A stretch of DNA of 64,000 nt from Cohnella algarum (lineage in GTDB: Bacteria > Bacillota > Bacilli > Paenibacillales > Paenibacillaceae): positions 2,909,001 to 2,973,000 of the forward strand of contig NZ_JAFHKM010000002.1 of the NCBI RefSeq assembly GCF_016937515.1, written 5' to 3'. A program made the position numbers and the translations under genes. Shown one piece after another: positions 9,289 through 17,007 of this stretch (its first letter is position 1; each line of letters opens with the position of its first letter). Under the pieces are notes generated by a model that was not told the DNA's origin, did not search any database, and saw only the letters and a program-made list of their open reading frames with translations.

Positions 9289-9903
9289 GTGTTTCGGAAA
9301 AAGGATATTTTCTTTAAAACGTTGGAGGAAATGGCCGATCTCATCGTCGAAACGGTTGACCGGTTTGCGGCCGCGGTCGACGGAGATTTGCCGGATACGG
9401 CGGCTTTCGCCAAAGAAATGAAGGAGTACGAGCATCGCGGCGACAATTTCGCCCACCTGATTTTGACCGAATTGAACAAGACGTTCATCACCCCGATCGA
9501 ACGGGAAGACATCATGGCCCTCACGAAAATGCTCGACGACGTGCTCGACGGCATCGAGGCGAGCGCCTCCCGGTTCGACATGTACCAAATTTCGAAGGCC
9601 GACCCCTACATCCGCAAATTCGGCGACTGCCTCCGCCGTTCCGGCCTGGAGATCAAATCCGCCATTTACTTGCTGACCCAGAAGAAGCTGCTGGCCATGC
9701 AGACGCACTGCGTGACGCTGAACGAGCTCGAGAACGAAGGGGACGAACTGATGCGGCAAGGCATCAAAAATTTGTTCGTCAACGTCAAGGACCCGATCGA
9801 ACTGATCAAGCACAAAGAAATTTACGAGCGGCTGGAAGAGACGACCGACGCCTGCGAAGACGTTGCAAACATTCTCCAGTCGATCATTATGCGCAATTCG
9901 TAA
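9289..9903 (+). CDS. DUF47 / PhoU-like accessory protein of Pit phosphate transporter
   Basis: Small cytoplasmic all-helical protein (204 residues) of the DUF47 family, usually paired with Pit permeases and thought to modulate them. Family-typical features include an early conserved segment LVETVDRFAAAV, the acidic stretch EHRGDNFAHLI and the C-terminal ERLEETTDACEDVANIL. The GTG start has GAAGGG seven bases upstream. The Pit permease gene begins 26 bases after its stop, so both form one transcript. Possible Pho boxes lie upstream. Confidence 0.88.
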   Translation: MFRKKDIFFKTLEEMADLIVETVDRFAAAVDGDLPDTAAFAKEMKEYEHRGDNFAHLILTELNKTFITPIEREDIMALTKMLDDVLDGIEASASRFDMYQISKADPYIRKFGDCLRRSGLEIKSAIYLLTQKKLLAMQTHCVTLNELENEGDELMRQGIKNLFVNVKDPIELIKHKEIYERLEETTDACEDVANILQSIIMRNS

Positions 9904-9929
9904 GAGCGCGATAGAAGAGACGTGACAAG

Positions 9930-10928
9930 ATGGATCAGTTAACTATAATTGTCGTTCTAATCGTCGTACTGGCGCTTGCTTTCGATTTCATCAACGGGTT
10001 TCACGACACGGCCAACGCGATCGCCACCAGCGTTTCCACCCGGGCCCTGCGCCCGCGCGTCGCGATTTTGCTGGCGGCCGTCATGAACTTGATCGGCGCG
10101 CTCATGTTTACCGGAGTCGCGAAAACGATCGGCGGATCGATCACGGACCCGTTCAAGCTCGAGCACGGGCTGACCGTCGTCATGGCCACCTTGATCGCCG
10201 CGATCGCTTGGAATTTGATCACATGGTGGTTCGGCATTCCGTCCTCGTCCTCGCACGCGCTGATCGGGTCGCTGGCCGGCGCCGCGATCGCTTCCGAAGG
10301 CTGGAACGGCATCAATTATTCGGGCTTTTCCTCCATCGTGCTGGGCCTGGTCATTTCGCCGGTGATCGCGTTTGCGCTCGGATTTACGATCATGTTCCTG
10401 TTCAAGCGCATCCTGGCTCGGACAAGCCCGCATCAGATCAACAAGGTTTTCCGTTCGGGACAAGTTCTTACCGCCGCCTTCCAGGCGTTTACGCACGGCA
10501 CGAACGACGCGCAAAAAGCGATGGGCATCATCACGATGGCGCTCGTCGTCGGAGGCTTCCAGACGACGCTCGACGTGCCGTTCTGGGTCAAGCTTTCCGC
10601 GGCGCTCGCCATGGCTCTCGGAACGTCGCTCGGCGGCTGGAAAATCATCAAGACGATGGGGACGAAAATTTTCAAAATCGAGCCGATCAACGGCTTCTCC
10701 GCCGACCTCAGCTCGGCCGCCGTCATTTTTTCGTCGACGCTGCTTCATCTTCCGGTCAGCACGACTCATGCGATTACGTCGTCCATTTTGGGCGTCGGCG
10801 CGGCCAAGCGTTTCCGCAGCGTTCGCTGGGATACGGCCGGCCGAATCGTCATGACGTGGATCGTCACGATTCCGATCGCCAGCGTCCTTGCGGCTTGCGT
10901 GTACTGGGTTTTGAGTTTGTTCCATTGA
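9930..10928 (+). CDS. pit: Inorganic phosphate transporter, Pit family
   Basis: Low-affinity phosphate symporter in the cytoplasmic membrane, 332 residues, about ten hydrophobic segments. The duplicated PiT signature is visible: N-terminal FDFINGFHDTANAIATSVSTRA and the second copy in the C-terminal half (HLPVSTTHAITSSILGVG). The FTHGTNDAQKAMGI segment is also typical. It sits directly behind the DUF47 gene, the common pairing in Firmicutes. The length agrees with the short bacterial members. Confidence 0.95.
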   Translation: MDQLTIIVVLIVVLALAFDFINGFHDTANAIATSVSTRALRPRVAILLAAVMNLIGALMFTGVAKTIGGSITDPFKLEHGLTVVMATLIAAIAWNLITWWFGIPSSSSHALIGSLAGAAIASEGWNGINYSGFSSIVLGLVISPVIAFALGFTIMFLFKRILARTSPHQINKVFRSGQVLTAAFQAFTHGTNDAQKAMGIITMALVVGGFQTTLDVPFWVKLSAALAMALGTSLGGWKIIKTMGTKIFKIEPINGFSADLSSAAVIFSSTLLHLPVSTTHAITSSILGVGAAKRFRSVRWDTAGRIVMTWIVTIPIASVLAACVYWVLSLFH

Positions 10929-11084
10929 TCCGCCGTCGGTTCTTTCGCTCGCTTTTCCGGCCAAACATCCATCACCATTTTAGCGGATTCTGGTTACAAT
11001 AGTAGTGAATCCAACTTTTTGCCTGTCTTGATCTTGCCGCCAATCGGCCGCCGCCGGCGACCGTTTGGAGTTGGGAGGTACGTC

Positions 11085-12029
11085 ATGCAGACATCCGTAC
11101 TACAAGCCAAATCGTGCGCCGAATTGTTCGAGGAGTTCAAAAAAGAACGCCCGGACGTCCGGGGAGAGAAGCTTGTCTTCACTGGCGTCGGCGGCAGAGA
11201 CGTGTATAATATTACGGCCCCGTTCCAGGACGACGGAGAATGGGTCATCGCGGGCCGGGTCGAAAGAAGAGACAGCGAGAGGTCGCAGGTGATGTTTTTC
11301 GTCGAGCGGCACGGCCAGTGGCAGCCGCGGCCGAACGCCCCGGTGTTCGCGCTGCAGGATCCTTTCGTCACCTTTATTCGGGGGGAGCTTGTTTTCGGCG
11401 GCGTCGAAGTGTACTTCGACAGCTCCGACGAGCATTACGTCACTTCGTGGCGGACCGTTTTTTACCGCGGGCCCCGGGTGAACGAGCTGGAGCCTTTCGC
11501 CAAAGGGCCGCTGACGATGAAGGATATCCGGCTTGCGGAGATCGGCGACGGACGAATCGGCGTGTTCACCCGCCCGATGCCGGTCGACGATGCCCGGGCG
11601 ATGATCGGGTATACCGAAATCGGAAAGCTCGAAGAGCTGACCGAGCAGGTGTTGGAAACCGCGCCGGTGCTTCCGGATCAGTTTCTGAAAGCGGAATGGG
11701 GCGGCGCGAACGAGACGCACAGGCTCGCGAACGGATGGATCGGCGTTTTGGGCCATATTGCTTGCATGGAAGAAGGAAACATCCGGCATTATTATCCGAT
11801 GACTTTCGCCCTTCATCCGGATACGCGCAAGTATACGCCGATCAAGCTGATCGCTTCGCGGGATATGTTTCCCGACGGCCCGGCGAAACGGGCGGACCTG
11901 GAGGACGTGCTGTTCAGCGGCGGGCTGCATCGCCACGAGGACGGCACGGCCACGCTGTACACCGGCGTCAACGATGCGGAAGCGCACCGGATCGTGATCG
12001 AGGATCCTTTTTTGGAGTACGAGCAATAG
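11085..12029 (+). CDS. DUF1861 family protein, beta-propeller-like, possible glycoside-active enzyme
   Basis: 314 residues, cytoplasmic. It resembles the DUF1861 family (members of the beta-fructosidase/five-bladed propeller superfamily near mannoside phosphorylases), with recurring blade-like motifs such as GVGGRDVYNITAPF, FGGVEVYFD and GWIGVLGHIACMEEGN. Function is not established. The start ATG at 11085 has GGGAGG six bases upstream; longer in-frame starts lack a site. It stands alone, 156 bases after pit, and is closed by a strong 16-bp hairpin. I read a sugar-processing role as likely but unproven. Confidence 0.7.
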   Translation: MQTSVLQAKSCAELFEEFKKERPDVRGEKLVFTGVGGRDVYNITAPFQDDGEWVIAGRVERRDSERSQVMFFVERHGQWQPRPNAPVFALQDPFVTFIRGELVFGGVEVYFDSSDEHYVTSWRTVFYRGPRVNELEPFAKGPLTMKDIRLAEIGDGRIGVFTRPMPVDDARAMIGYTEIGKLEELTEQVLETAPVLPDQFLKAEWGGANETHRLANGWIGVLGHIACMEEGNIRHYYPMTFALHPDTRKYTPIKLIASRDMFPDGPAKRADLEDVLFSGGLHRHEDGTATLYTGVNDAEAHRIVIEDPFLEYEQ

Positions 12030-12045
12030 ATCGCTTTTGAACGCC

Positions 12046-12089
12046 AATAAGCGGCAAAGCCTGGGGATGTTCCGGCTTTGCCGCTTATT
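12046..12089 (+). terminator. Strong hairpin terminator after the DUF1861 gene
   Basis: AATAAGCGGCAAAGCC at 12046 pairs perfectly over 16 bases with its complement ending at 12089, around a 12-base loop. It begins 17 bases after the stop codon. Only a short T run follows. Confidence 0.8.
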
Positions 12090-12097
12090 TGGCGTCT

Positions 12098-12192
12098 GCG
12101 GGACCCGTGCGCAAGCGCCGTCCCCGGCGCTGAAGCGGGCATGGACGCGGGACCCGTGCGCAAGCGCCGTCCCCGGCGCTGCGGGCATGAAC
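12098..12192. repeat. Tandem duplication of a 47-49 bp GC-rich unit
   Basis: Two adjacent copies begin GCGGGACCCGTGCGCAAGCG and end GCGGGCATG(G/A)AC, at 12098-12146 and 12147-12192. The second copy lacks two bases (AA) before the last segment. Non-coding, between a terminator and the convergent gene at 12268-12804. Confidence 0.75.
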
Positions 12193-12267
12193 GCTGCCCG
12201 AGCCGACGCCCGGATCCGGCGGCATGCGAGGTTCGCTGCGGGCGCTCTTTCGCGAAGCGCCGCTTTT

Positions 12268-12804
12268 TTATCGGCGCTTGCGCGGCCGGCCGCCGCCCGT
12301 TCGCCGCACGGCGCTTCTGTATGAGCGCCTGCCGGAGCCTCCGTAGCCGCGCTTGCCGGAGCCGCGGCGCCCCGTTCGCCTGCGCGATCTTTTGCGCGGG
12401 CGGTACTCGATGCCCGGCGACAGGTCCGAGCCGGCGGTTCCGGCCTTGCCTTTGCCGATAAACAGTTTGATAAGCGGAGCCATTTGCTGCATGGTGGCTA
12501 CGAATTTTTGGATTTTTCCCATGTTGGCGAGAATGCCGTCGATACCGCCCAAACGATCGACCAATCCCTTGATGTCGTTCAGGTTGGCGAAGGCGGCGAG
12601 TCCTTTGGCCGGAGCCGCGGCCTGGACGGCGGGGTTGACGACTTCGACCGGACTGAAGGGAACCGGGGGCCCCCCGAAGGGATCGCCGAGTCCGGGAAAC
12701 GCGCCTCCCGCTCCTTGAGGCACTCCCCCGAGCGGCGGGCCTCCGCCGCCCGGACCGGGAGTCAGGCCGCGCAGGGAGGGCGGATTGCTGTTGGCGTTGT
12801 TCAT
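12268..12804 (-). CDS. Gly/Pro-rich basic-tailed protein, YqfQ/VrrA-like
   Basis: 178 residues in three parts: an N-terminal Gly/Pro-rich stretch (1-50), a conserved central segment (about 65-120; DIKGLVDRLGGIDGILANMGKIQ then APLIKLF) typical of YqfQ-like proteins of sporulating Bacilli, and a very basic Arg/Gly/Ser tail (130-178). Function unknown; a spore or envelope role is possible but not shown. The ribosome site is weak (AAAGGGTGTG, about 15 bases upstream), so the start is uncertain. Long GC-rich ORFs on the opposite strand are shadows. Confidence 0.6.
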   Translation of the reverse strand: MNNANSNPPSLRGLTPGPGGGGPPLGGVPQGAGGAFPGLGDPFGGPPVPFSPVEVVNPAVQAAAPAKGLAAFANLNDIKGLVDRLGGIDGILANMGKIQKFVATMQQMAPLIKLFIGKGKAGTAGSDLSPGIEYRPRKRSRRRTGRRGSGKRGYGGSGRRSYRSAVRRTGGGRPRKRR

Positions 12805-13406
12805 ATGGCAGGTGTCACACCCTTTGACGAAAAAGTAGGTTCAAGCATGCGGGCGTTGCCCCGGATCAAGCTCCATATCGGTACGCATGCTACAGGTTAT
12901 GTGCGGAGGGGGCTCCGGGACTGGACGGTAGCCCGTGATCCGGAGAAATTCGTCGTTGGAAAAGGCGGGCGCATCGGGAAGGAGGGCAAAAGACTTGCAG
13001 GGGGAAGCTTCGAAGGCTGGAAGGCTGGAAGGGCGGAAAGGCCGGAAAGGCGGAAAGGCGGAAAGGGGGAAAGGCGGAAAGGCCGGAAAGGCCGGAAAGG
13101 CTGGAAAGGCTGGAAAGGCTGGAAAGGCTGGAAAGGCTGGAAAGGCTGGAAAGGCTGGAAAGGCTGGAAAGGTTGGAAAGGTTGGAAAGGTTGGAAAGCG
13201 CTTGCCAGGCGACAACGCTGAATGAACCGGCTGGTAAAGTTACAAATAAAGGGAAGGGAAATGGAGAAGGGCAAAGAATGAATAATAGGAGCGTGGAAGT
13301 AGTTTATTTCTGTGAAGCGTGAATACGGTGATGCTTGAAGAAGTTTTCGAAACAAAGTAGAATGAAGGAAATCGGGAAGCGATGCCGCGAATTGAGGTGA
13401 TTCGGT
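12805..13406. other. Gene-poor region dominated by a 9-bp minisatellite
   Basis: About 600 bases between divergent genes. Several ORFs run through it on both strands, but they are low-complexity products of the repeat (FPA, KAG or GWK tripeptide runs), so no gene is called. The last 180 bases are AT-richer and should contain the yerC promoter. Confidence 0.6.
13012..13198. repeat. 9-bp minisatellite, unit GGCTGGAAA
   Basis: From 13081 to 13198 there are 13 head-to-tail copies of a 9-base unit (GGCYGGAAA, last copies GGTTGGAAA). Before them lie shorter or degenerate units (GGCGGAAA, GGGGGAAA). One strand is almost pure purine apart from C/T at two positions. The period is a multiple of three, which keeps all six frames open. 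Confidence 0.9.
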
Positions 13407-13769
13407 ATGCAATTGAAAAAACTGAACGACAAGACGATCGACCAATTGTTCGAGGCGGTGCTGACGCTTAAGACCGTGGAAGAATGCTACATCTTTTTCG
13501 ACGATCTGTGTACGGTGAACGAGATTCAATCGTTATCTCAGCGTCTGGAAGTCGCCCGCATGCTGGGTAAAGGAAACACTTACAATAAAATCGAAGCCGA
13601 AACGGGCGCCAGCACGGCGACGATCTCCCGGGTGAAGCGCTGCCTGAACTACGGCAACGACGGTTATAAGCTTACGCTGGAACGGCTTGGCCGGTTCGGA
13701 AACGGAGCGGACGAGGAGAAGGCGGAGGAAAAGGCCGAGGAAAAGGCCGAGGAAAAGGCCGAGGGCTAA
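13407..13769 (+). CDS. yerC: YerC/YecD family TrpR-like DNA-binding regulator
   Basis: 120 residues. The family core occupies 1-100: LFDDLCT-type segment (FFDDLCTVNEIQSLSQRL) and helix-turn-helix TYNKIEAETGASTATISRVKRCL, ending in ...GNDGYKLTLERL. YerC members are TrpR-like repressors whose target is generally unknown. The C-terminal 18 residues are an added acidic repeat (four AEEK-type units) made by 12-base tandem repeats, which is not part of the usual domain. The start ATG has TTGAGGTG upstream. Confidence 0.88.
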   Translation: MQLKKLNDKTIDQLFEAVLTLKTVEECYIFFDDLCTVNEIQSLSQRLEVARMLGKGNTYNKIEAETGASTATISRVKRCLNYGNDGYKLTLERLGRFGNGADEEKAEEKAEEKAEEKAEG

Positions 13770-13811
13770 GGTTGAGGGCAGGTTGAGATTAGGTTAAGGC
13801 TGCGCCCGGCC

Positions 13812-14330
13812 GGAAGCGAGCGGTAAATAGGCCCAAGTAGAGCACGGGGTGCGCTACATGGGGGGAAGCGAGCGGTAAATAGGCCCAAGTAGAGCACGGG
13901 GTGCGCTACATGGGGGGAAGCGAGCGGTATATGGGCTCATGTAGAGCACGGGGTGCGCTACATGGGGGGAAGCGAGCGGTTTATGGGCTCACGTAGAGCA
14001 CGGGGTGCGCTACTTGGGGGAAGCGAGCGGTATATGGGCCCAAGTAGAGCACGGGGTGCGCTACATGGGGGGAAGCGAGCGGTATATGGGCTCATGTAGA
14101 GCACGGGGTGCGCTACATGGGGGGAAGCGAGCGGTATATGGGCTCATGTAGAGCACGGGGTGCGCTACATGGGGGGAAGCGAGCGGTATATGGGCTCACG
14201 TAGAGCACGGGGTGCGCTACATGGGGGGAAGCGAGCGGTATATGGGCTCATGTAGAGCACGGGGTGCGTTACATGGGGGGAAGCGAGCGGTTTATGGGCT
14301 CATGTAGAGCACGGGGTGCGCCAGATGGTT
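13812..14330. repeat. Ten tandem copies of a 52-bp hairpin-containing repeat
   Basis: Copies start at 13812, 13864, 13916, 13968, 14019, 14071, 14123, 14175, 14227 and 14279 (one copy is 51 bp). Each begins GGAAGCGAGCGGT and contains the inverted repeat GTAGAGCAC-GGG-GTGCGCTAC, which extends outward to CATG on both sides in many copies. The variable part is the WWATRGGCYCANG segment before the hairpin. Not CRISPR: there are no unique spacers. Confidence 0.92.
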
Positions 14331-14360
14331 TTATTACGATAGCTTACGGACCTAAAGAAT

Positions 14361-14405
14361 AGGCCGTTCGTTCGGGAGATGTCCCGAATGGACGGTCTGT
14401 TTTTA
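14361..14405 (+). terminator. Terminator-like hairpin directly before a ribosome site
   Basis: GGCCGTTCGTTCGGGA (14362-14377) pairs over 16 bases, allowing G-U, with 14382-14397 around a four-base loop, followed by TTTTT. The ribosome site AAAGGAGG of the next gene starts about six bases later, so the hairpin lies in the leader of that gene rather than only ending an upstream one. Confidence 0.7.
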
Positions 14406-14427
14406 TACAAAAAGGAGGTTGTCAAAA

Positions 14428-15120
14428 ATGAGAGCGATTGAAAAAGAACCGTTCGAACAAGCCTACAACCAAATGATGGAAAGGGAAATCAAAGCCAGCC
14501 GGGGAGAGCGCAAAAGCAGACTTCAAAAGGACCACGGATTTTTGGAAAAGTTGTTTTTGGAAAAAGTGTGGTGGCCGGCTGTAGGGAGTTTGGAATATGT
14601 GCATCCGGAATATGAAATCCGCGACTTCAAGGACGGATCGAGGTTTTGCGATTTTGCCTATCTTCCGCCCAAGGGGAGCAAGATTCTGCTTGAGGCGGAC
14701 GGATTCGGCCCTCATTTGCGCGATGCGAGCAGGTGGAAGTTCGGCGACGATCTGGAAAGGCAAAACCACATCTTGATCGATGGATGGAAGCTGCTGCGGT
14801 TTTCGAAGGACTATATCGTTGAAAAGCCGAAGCAATGTCAGCAGACGTTGCTGCTGGGATTATCGAAATGGACGGGGACCGGCGCTAAAGAAAGCATTGC
14901 GCTTAACGTTTACGAACGAGCGATTTTGCACCTTGCAGCGGAATATCCGAACGAACTAACGCCCGCTTTTATAGCCGATATTCTGCAAATAAATCGTAGG
15001 ACGGCTACCGCTAATCTTCGTTCTTTGGAGGAGAAAGGATTTTTTGTTTCCATTCGCTCGGTGAAGGGACGCAGAATGAGGTACGCTCCATTGGCCTCGG
15101 CACGAAATTTGGGGAGGTAA
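14428..15120 (+). CDS. PD-(D/E)XK-like endonuclease with C-terminal winged helix
   Basis: 230 residues; function unknown. The N-terminal 150 residues resemble DUF559/Vsr-like nucleases: basic ERKSRLQKDHG region, FCDFAYLPPKGSKILLEADG (candidate D..ExD core) and GWKLLRFS at the end of the fold. The C-terminal 75 residues look like a winged helix (TPAFIADILQINRRTATANLRSLEEKG). The ATG at 14428 is nine bases after AAAGGAGG; the in-frame TTG at 14419 touches it. It is AT-richer than its neighbours, which suggests acquisition. Similar proteins are scattered in Paenibacillus; a DNA repair or defence role is a guess. Confidence 0.7.
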   Translation: MRAIEKEPFEQAYNQMMEREIKASRGERKSRLQKDHGFLEKLFLEKVWWPAVGSLEYVHPEYEIRDFKDGSRFCDFAYLPPKGSKILLEADGFGPHLRDASRWKFGDDLERQNHILIDGWKLLRFSKDYIVEKPKQCQQTLLLGLSKWTGTGAKESIALNVYERAILHLAAEYPNELTPAFIADILQINRRTATANLRSLEEKGFFVSIRSVKGRRMRYAPLASARNLGR

Positions 15121-15190
15121 ATATATAGATAAGGGAAAGTGGGCGTTACAAATTCCCATAAACGGAAACGACATCTCGGACATCCTGTCA

Positions 15191-15238
15191 GAAAACGGCC
15201 GGTCCGGCCTTTGCCCCGCGAGGGGAAGGACCGGCCGG
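15191..15238 (-). terminator. Long GC-rich hairpin terminator of the PadR/DUF1700 operon
   Basis: CGGCCGGTCC (15196-15205) pairs with GGACCGGCCG (15228-15237), with an inner CCCC/GGGG pair. Read on the minus strand it follows the DUF1700 stop by 20 bases and ends in TTTTC. It could also serve the plus-strand nuclease gene. Confidence 0.75.
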
Positions 15239-15257
15239 TCGGACCGATCGGGCACGG

Positions 15258-15827
15258 TTACGCTTGAGCCTGCGAGCCGGGCAGCGTGGCCTTGTAGCGG
15301 CTTGACAGGAAGGAGAGGTACTTGTGCAGTCCCTTCCAGCTTGCATAAGCGATGCCGCCGACCAGGCCGGCGATGGGGAGGGCGACGGCCAGACTCCATT
15401 CGGTCGGGACTTGCATGTCCGGGCCGAAGCCGATTTGGATCCAGGTGACGCCGAACGTTCGGATCGCCCCGGCGAGCGCTATGCAGACGGAGCAGAAGCC
15501 GAAGCCGTACGCGATCGTGGCGAGAACCGGAATGACCATGACGCTCAAAAGCCCCGTCGTGCAATAAAAGCCGATCAGCGCCATCATTTCCCTGAACGAT
15601 CGCGCGGCGGAGCGGCCCATCATGTATTCGCTCCGGTAGGCTTTGGCGAGCTTGCGGGGATGTCCGAGCCGGGCCAGAACGACCGCCTCCGGCTGACCGT
15701 TGGCGATGCTTTCGGCGAGGTGGCTTTCGATTTCTTTTACCGCGTCGAGCCGTTCATCCTCCGGCAATTTATCCAAATGGGCATACAGCTGGTCCAGGTA
15801 AACTTTGCTTCTTGGGCTCATATTCAT
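15258..15827 (-). CDS. DUF1700/HAAS-domain membrane protein partner of PadR regulator
   Basis: 189 residues. The N-terminal 80 residues are the helical HAAS signalling domain (YLDQLYAHLDKLPEDERLDAVKEIESH), followed by three or four hydrophobic segments (from about 90 to 175). Such proteins pair with PadR-like repressors in Firmicutes and are thought to relay envelope signals, though the mechanism is not settled. The ATG at 15827 has GGAGGAG seven bases upstream and overlaps the PadR stop as ATGA, so translation is coupled. Confidence 0.85.
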   Translation of the reverse strand: MNMSPRSKVYLDQLYAHLDKLPEDERLDAVKEIESHLAESIANGQPEAVVLARLGHPRKLAKAYRSEYMMGRSAARSFREMMALIGFYCTTGLLSVMVIPVLATIAYGFGFCSVCIALAGAIRTFGVTWIQIGFGPDMQVPTEWSLAVALPIAGLVGGIAYASWKGLHKYLSFLSSRYKATLPGSQAQA

Positions 15828-16168
15828 CCGTTTTCTCCTCCAGAAGCCTGAATTTGCCGGATCGCTCCGCTGATTTTGTCCCATTCCGCCGACATGGCGA
15901 GCAGCAAGGCGGTTCCGGCTTCGGTCAGGCTGTAATATTTTCGCGGGGGTCCGGACTCGGATTCCTTCCAGAACGACCGGATGTAGTCTTCTTTTTGCAA
16001 TCTGCGCAGCAGCGGGTACAACGTGCCCTCCGTTACCGCAAGCGGCTCCCAGCGATCCAGCAGCGTGACCAGCTCGTAGCCGTACCGGGGCTCCTTGTCA
16101 ATCAACTGCAAAATACAAAATTCCAGCAGCCCCCGTCTGACCTGGGAGGTCCACTCCGACATTTCCAT
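15824..16168 (-). CDS. PadR family transcriptional regulator
   Basis: 114 residues with the PadR winged helix (RRGLLEFCILQLIDKEPRYGYEL; TEGTLYPLLRRLQKEDYI; GPPRKYYSLTEAG). Such proteins repress their own operon. The start ATG follows AAGGGG by nine bases. A good sigma-A promoter lies upstream on the minus strand. It overlaps the DUF1700 gene by four bases, and both probably respond to an envelope-related signal (inference). Confidence 0.92.
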   Translation of the reverse strand: MEMSEWTSQVRRGLLEFCILQLIDKEPRYGYELVTLLDRWEPLAVTEGTLYPLLRRLQKEDYIRSFWKESESGPPRKYYSLTEAGTALLLAMSAEWDKISGAIRQIQASGGENG

Positions 16169-16191
16169 ACTCGATCGCCCCTTCTGCTACC

Positions 16192-16220
16192 ATATTACCA
16201 CACAGTATTATGCATAACAA
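16192..16220 (-). promoter_or_regulatory. Sigma-A promoter of the padR operon
   Basis: On the minus strand TTGTTA (16220-16215), 17-base spacer, TAATAT (16197-16192), 24 bases before the padR start. An AT-rich segment ATGCATAATAC in the spacer could be a PadR operator. Confidence 0.65.
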
Positions 16221-16361
16221 GGTACTGGGCGAAACGAGTAAGCCTGATCGCACTGAAACCAGGCTTTACTCGCGATACGATGCGAAAACCTGCAAGGGAG
16301 CAGGCTTTTCCCAAAACTTGGATGCTTGCGGGAGCAAAGATGCGAACATGCAGTTTTTAAT

Positions 16362-16610
16362 CTATTGTTCGTTCTTCTCCGGCATTTCTTCCCCGGAAGC
16401 TTCCCGATTCGCGTACTGGTCTTGATCGCTGCCCCAGACATAGTCGTAGTTGGTCGGGTCCGGCCGGATACCGTCAGGCTGTTCATGCCCGAGCTGCTCC
16501 TGTCCAAACTGCTCCTGTCCAAACTGCTCCTGTCCAAGCTGTTCCTGTTCAAGCTGTTCCCGTCCCGGCCGTTCCGGCAGCCGGTTTGCTTTTCCGCTTT
16601 GTTCGTTCAT
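16362..16610 (-). CDS. Small hydrophilic Gln-rich repeat protein
   Basis: 82 residues, no recognised family. Residues 18-45 are a pentapeptide repeat (EQLGQ, EQFGQ, EQFGQ, EQLGH) encoded by 15-base tandem repeats at about 16490-16560. The rest is charged, with DPTNYDYVWGSDQDQY in the middle. The ATG has AAGGAAGTG upstream on the minus strand, which supports translation. No membrane segment or signal peptide. Function unknown; small repeat proteins of this kind are sometimes spore-associated, but nothing here shows it. Confidence 0.55.
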   Translation of the reverse strand: MNEQSGKANRLPERPGREQLEQEQLGQEQFGQEQFGQEQLGHEQPDGIRPDPTNYDYVWGSDQDQYANREASGEEMPEKNEQ

Positions 16611-17007
16611 GAGCGCACTTCCTTTTTTTGCATTTCAGTATGCGCAAAGGCCCGTCCTTCTAGTCGGCGGCCGCAGAAGCCGGCACCCGGACGATGGCGA
16701 CGGTGCGCCGTTGACGCGGGAGGATGCGAGGGGACGCGGCTTCTGAGCGAAGGGGATATCGCGATAAGCGGGAAAAAGAAGGAACCGGCCGGAGGCGGGC
16801 GGAAGCGCCGGGAGACGGGGCGGAGGCTGGATATGGGGCGTAAGAGTAGAGTTTCGGAAACCGGTCATTCGGCGCGCTCGGAAGCGCTTTGCGGATATGG
16901 AAGGTAAAACGCATACCTTCCTTTTTGCTTCCATTTTTTTGTTGCCGGATTCAAAAACGCTGTGTATGCTAGGAGCAGGCAAGTCGACAGCCCCAAGGGG
17001 GGAACGC
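16611..17007. other. Intergenic region with promoter of the second two-component operon
   Basis: About 400 bases. The first 20 are the leader of the divergent Gln-rich gene. ORFs across the middle have no ribosome site and read as Arg/Pro-rich shadows. The right end holds a candidate promoter for the kinase gene. Confidence 0.5.
16942..16970 (+). promoter_or_regulatory. Candidate sigma-A promoter of kinase/regulator operon
   Basis: TTGCCG at 16942, 17-base spacer, TATGCT at 16965-16970, 38 bases before the kinase ATG. Both elements are moderate matches. Confidence 0.45.

Larger units (their letters stand above)
13770..14427. other. Gene-free region holding the 52-bp array and a terminator-like hairpin
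   Basis: About 660 bases with no credible reading frame. 13812-14330 is a ten-copy 52-bp array. 14361-14405 is a hairpin with a T run. The latter lies immediately before the ribosome site of the next gene. Confidence 0.7.

Noticed and set aside
12484..13225. Several ORFs with GWK, KAG, FPA or FQP repeats
   Set aside because: Products of the 9-bp minisatellite, open in every frame; no ribosome site or conserved part.
13812..14330. CRISPR array
   Set aside because: Tandem repeats with a 52-bp period and no unique spacers; no cas genes nearby.
16450..16746. Cys/Ser-rich ORF (SCSCPNCSCPNC type)
   Set aside because: Opposite strand of the 15-base Gln-codon repeats of the small gene at 16362-16610, which has a good ribosome site.
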